A stretch of DNA of 64,000 nucleotides from positions 124,001 through 188,000 of the forward strand of contig JACPYT010000011.1 in assembly GCA_016195805.1 (NCBI GenBank). Direction: 5' to 3'. Origin of the DNA: Hydrogenophilales bacterium (GTDB lineage Bacteria > Pseudomonadota > Gammaproteobacteria > Burkholderiales > Thiobacillaceae). The first letter of the stretch is position 1. Each line of letters opens with the position of its first letter. The position numbers and the translations under genes are program-made. Below are positions 63,715 to 64,000 of the stretch, piece by piece. The notes below the pieces were generated by a model. The model searched no databases and had not been told where the DNA came from. It worked only from the letters and a program-made list of their open reading frames with translations.

Positions 63715-64000
63715 GTGCTTATACGAATTTTGAAAAAGAACACGCTTGCGGTGATGGTTGCCACGGCTTTCGCCGCCCTGGATTCCGCCCCCTTGCTGGC
63801 GATGGGCGTCACGTACCAACCCTACATCCAGCCGGGGGACGCGAGCAGCTTCGCATCCCACGACCTCAAGGTGATTGCATGGCAGACGGATGAGCCGACA
63901 CCGAACCCGGTAGCCTACACGGTCGAATACGGCCAGAGCCCCAAATACGGCGCCAGGGCAGTGGTAAATGGCCGCGTCGTGGACGACTATCTGAGCGCCG
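63715..64000 (+). CDS. secreted metallophosphatase-like protein (partial, N-terminus only)
   Basis: The first 95 codons from a GTG with GGGGA 5 nt upstream; the gene runs past the right edge. A signal peptide (LIRILKKNTLAVMVATAFAA, LDSAPLLA) precedes VTYQPYIQPGDASSFASHDL and then VIAWQTDEPTPNPVAYTVEY and GQSPKYGARAVVNGRVV. That pattern is the fibronectin-like N-terminal domain of purple-acid-phosphatase-type metallophosphoesterases. The catalytic domain lies outside the window, so the enzyme identity is provisional. Confidence 0.65.
   Translation, partial: MLIRILKKNTLAVMVATAFAALDSAPLLAMGVTYQPYIQPGDASSFASHDLKVIAWQTDEPTPNPVAYTVEYGQSPKYGARAVVNGRVVDDYLSA

Overview
The window looks like chromosome of a GC-rich betaproteobacterium, most likely Nitrosomonadales close to Thiobacillus. 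This is an inference, not a database result. It rests on the core order leuC-leuD-leuB-asd-fimV-truA-trpF-trpB-trpA-accD-folC-dedD-cvpA-purF-metZ, a gammaproteobacterial-type Asd, DsrC-like and DsrE-like sulfur proteins, and a two-gene cyanophycin synthetase locus. I saw no tRNA, rRNA, insertion sequence, prophage or CRISPR array. Region 1-4.7 kb (minus strand): an mlaF-mlaE-mlaD lipid transport operon running into a TolC-family outer membrane protein cut by the window edge, then a short DUF72-like gene and cysS. Region 4.7-6.6 kb (plus strand): a TPR protein, the peptidyl-prolyl isomerase ppiB and lpxH. Region 6.6-25.8 kb (minus strand): a long housekeeping array from an HcaT-like permease and leuC down to metZ, with many start/stop overlaps. 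metZ has its own promoter, a SAM-II-type riboswitch and an intrinsic terminator, all inside the purF-metZ gap. Region 26-34 kb: dodecin, a flavin reductase, a small secreted protein, a DsrC-like protein that keeps only one of the two C-terminal cysteines, a diguanylate cyclase overlapping a MinD/FlhG-type ATPase, an HDOD protein, an orphan MerB-like protein, a lipoprotein, a ClC antiporter and a periplasmic DsrE-like protein. Region 34-44.4 kb is the most unusual part. On the minus strand lie a soluble PDC/Cache sensor protein, cyanophycin synthetase cphA and a second cphA-like gene whose Mur-ligase P-loop has lost its lysine. Divergent from them is a three-gene plus-strand unit: an ABC exporter with an extra N-terminal domain and a zinc ribbon, a DUF1854 protein, and a protein resembling the spore transglutaminase Tgl of Bacillus. 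Region 44.4-64 kb is accessory and regulatory: a CBS-GGDEF protein, a NYN-domain RNase-like protein, two lipoproteins, a CpxP/Spy-like protein, an overlapping pair of ATP-grasp ligase and SerC-like aminotransferase, an FNR-type reductase, several small conserved hypotheticals, a Tas-like aldo/keto reductase, an EAL-HDOD protein whose last residues are encoded by a 66-nt dispersed repeat, a double cupin protein, a Bax-inhibitor-1-like membrane protein, and the start of a secreted metallophosphatase-like gene at the right edge.
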